From Methanothermobacter sp. (GTDB taxonomy: Archaea > Methanobacteriota > Methanobacteria > Methanobacteriales > Methanothermobacteraceae): a DNA stretch of 64,000 nucleotides. A program made the translations under genes and the position numbers. Shown piece after piece: positions 62,856 to 64,000 of this stretch; the first letter of the stretch is position 1, and each line of letters opens with the position of its first letter. The notes under the pieces were generated by a model. The model searched no databases and was not told the origin of the DNA. It worked only from the letters and a program-made list of their open reading frames with translations. The stretch is taken from NCBI RefSeq assembly GCF_030055435.1, contig NZ_JASFYG010000006.1:1-64000 (forward strand), read 5' to 3'.

Positions 62856-63749
62856 ATGTCTCAGCTGACCTCCAGATCCCTTTTTAATTCCATAAAAGAT
62901 TACACGGGCTTTCTGTTCTGCATATCCCGATTCAGGTTCTGGATATACACCGGTGGAACATATGTAATTGGGTACACCCTTGCAGCGAAGGGTTTCACTG
63001 ATTTTCTCTCACCAGCCTATTACATATACCTCCTCTACTTCTTTTTCCCGGCTAACGTGTTCATCTACGGTGTCAACGACTACTGGGATGAGGATACAGA
63101 CAGACTCAACCCCAAGAAGGGCTCAAGGGAGCACATGCTGATGCAGAGTGAGCGGAGGAAACTCAGAAATTCACTGCTTGCAGTTACAGGTATCAGCGTC
63201 GCCCTCATGTTTTCACAGAAACCAGAGGAGGCCCTTCTTTTCCTCGGATTTTTATTCCTATCATATTTCTACAGTGCACCCCCACTCAGATTCAAGGAGA
63301 GGCCCTTCCTGGATTTTTCATCCAATTACCTCTACATAATGCCCGGTTTATTTGCCTACAGCCTCGCATCAGGAAGCCTACCTGAACCCATAATACTCCT
63401 TGCAGGCTACTGCCACATCGCTGCCATGCACATATTTTCCGCCGTACCTGACACAGAGTATGATAGGAGGGCAGGAATCAACACAACACCAGTATTTATG
63501 GGTGAAAGGGTGGCACTTGCACTTTCAGCAGCCTTCTGGCTGATATTATCTTTTATTACAGTCTATCTTACAGATTTACATCCTCTAAGCTTTCTGGTAT
63601 TCGCGTATCCTGCATTTCCCATTTCTGTACTTCTTTTCGAAAGAATAAGGATAGAGAGGATTTACTGGTACCTCCCCTACGTCAACACAGCCCTTGGAGG
63701 TCTGCTCTTCCTTGCGCTCATAAACCACAAGATATTTCACTGGATTTGA
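62856..63749 (+). CDS. UbiA-family prenyltransferase, lycopene-elongase-like
   Basis: 297 residues, eight to nine membrane helices. First motif NVFIYGVNDYWDEDTDRLN and second PDTEYDRRAGINTT; YSAPPLRFK is also typical. Similar in motif layout to haloarchaeal lycopene elongases (C50 carotenoid pathway). Position after crtI-crtB makes a carotenoid or related acceptor likely. AGGGGA precedes the ATG. Confidence 0.8.
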   Translation: MSQLTSRSLFNSIKDYTGFLFCISRFRFWIYTGGTYVIGYTLAAKGFTDFLSPAYYIYLLYFFFPANVFIYGVNDYWDEDTDRLNPKKGSREHMLMQSERRKLRNSLLAVTGISVALMFSQKPEEALLFLGFLFLSYFYSAPPLRFKERPFLDFSSNYLYIMPGLFAYSLASGSLPEPIILLAGYCHIAAMHIFSAVPDTEYDRRAGINTTPVFMGERVALALSAAFWLILSFITVYLTDLHPLSFLVFAYPAFPISVLLFERIRIERIYWYLPYVNTALGGLLFLALINHKIFHWI

Positions 63750-63792
63750 TCTTGAAGATTTTTTGCTGTGGTTTTTCTTTTAACTACAGATC

Positions 63793-64000
63793 CTACCACA
63801 GGTTTGCCCCTGTTTTAATGAGTATGAGTGCCAGGAGGATTAAACCGGTTATGAAGGGGATCTGAAGTCCAAGGAAGAGGCAGGCTGCTGTCCAGAAGCA
63901 CATTATCAGGTAGAGGCTGGAGATGATCCCTGATTTCATTTCCTTCATAGAATCACCCAGAACCACAAGAAGAATAAGGGATGCAATGAAACCTGAGAGT
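63793..64000 (-). CDS. Membrane protein, C-terminal part (cut by window edge)
   Basis: An open minus-strand frame enters from the right edge and stops at TAG 63793-63795. Its 68 visible residues contain two to three membrane helices (SGFIASLILLVVLG; LYLIMCFWTAACLFLGL; ITGLILLALILI). It converges on the UbiA-type gene and may belong to the same terpenoid cluster. Family not assignable. Confidence 0.6.
   Translation of the reverse strand, partial: LSGFIASLILLVVLGDSMKEMKSGIISSLYLIMCFWTAACLFLGLQIPFITGLILLALILIKTGANLW

Overview
The window looks like a chromosomal segment of a thermophilic, hydrogenotrophic methanogen of the genus Methanothermobacter. I infer this from the archaeal information-processing genes (single MCM helicase, aIF2-beta, NMD3, archaeal-type TyrRS, Lhr helicase), TATA boxes about 25 bp upstream of starts, Shine-Dalgarno sequences of the GGAGGTGAT type, frequent GTG/TTG starts, and an MCM protein that, from memory, is nearly but not exactly the sequence of the well-studied M. 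thermautotrophicus enzyme. The species is therefore probably a close relative rather than that strain itself.

Layout. 1-500: the end of an rRNA region with two identical tandem 5S rRNA genes and a possible structured RNA. 0.5-6.5 kb: a sugar-phosphate cluster on the minus strand (trehalose-6-P synthase and phosphatase, a degenerate phosphohexomutase, an NDP-sugar pyrophosphorylase, a GalT-like protein). 6.5-23.9 kb: housekeeping core (MutS-like ATPase, U32 protein, PAS/GAF response regulator, thymidylate kinase, TyrRS, NMD3, aIF2-beta, MCM, RlmE, a phosphodiesterase, a V4R protein, a cryptochrome/photolyase-family protein without Fe-S cysteines, an ion channel). 24.0-30.2 kb: an AT-rich type III restriction-modification island (res and mod) bracketed by an 11-bp direct repeat. 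30.5-35.1 kb: exported proteins and a sensor kinase.

35-42.1 kb is an accessory region that looks like an integrated plasmid- or virus-like element. It has a tyrosine recombinase next to a palindromic site, at least three ribbon-helix-helix proteins, several small genes (two missed by length cut-offs, one apparently starting with CTG), a DUF6788-like protein, and a noncoding stretch with a G-quadruplex motif and about eight 21-bp palindromic iterons (consensus GATATAC-N7-GTATATC) directly in front of a ribbon-helix-helix gene. A second shared inverted-repeat site occurs at 33.1 and 37.9 kb. This is the best candidate here for an undescribed system.

42.2-46.8 kb: FxLYD-type exported proteins, a Yip1-like membrane protein and its partner, and a decayed B12-binding radical SAM gene. 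46.8-54.2 kb: a TetR regulator with operator, the complete dTDP-rhamnose operon (rfbB, C, A, D) led by a HAD phosphatase and a small protein, an ArsR/CadC-like regulator, a cyclase-like hydrolase, TrmO and a flavodoxin. 54.2-54.6 kb: a noncoding region with three consecutive inverted repeats, a promoter and a 23-bp imperfect direct repeat. 54.6-64 kb: a methyltransferase, an Lhr helicase/phosphoesterase/UbiA operon, a HEAT-repeat protein, and a phytoene desaturase/phytoene synthase/UbiA cluster that suggests carotenoid-like terpenoid synthesis.
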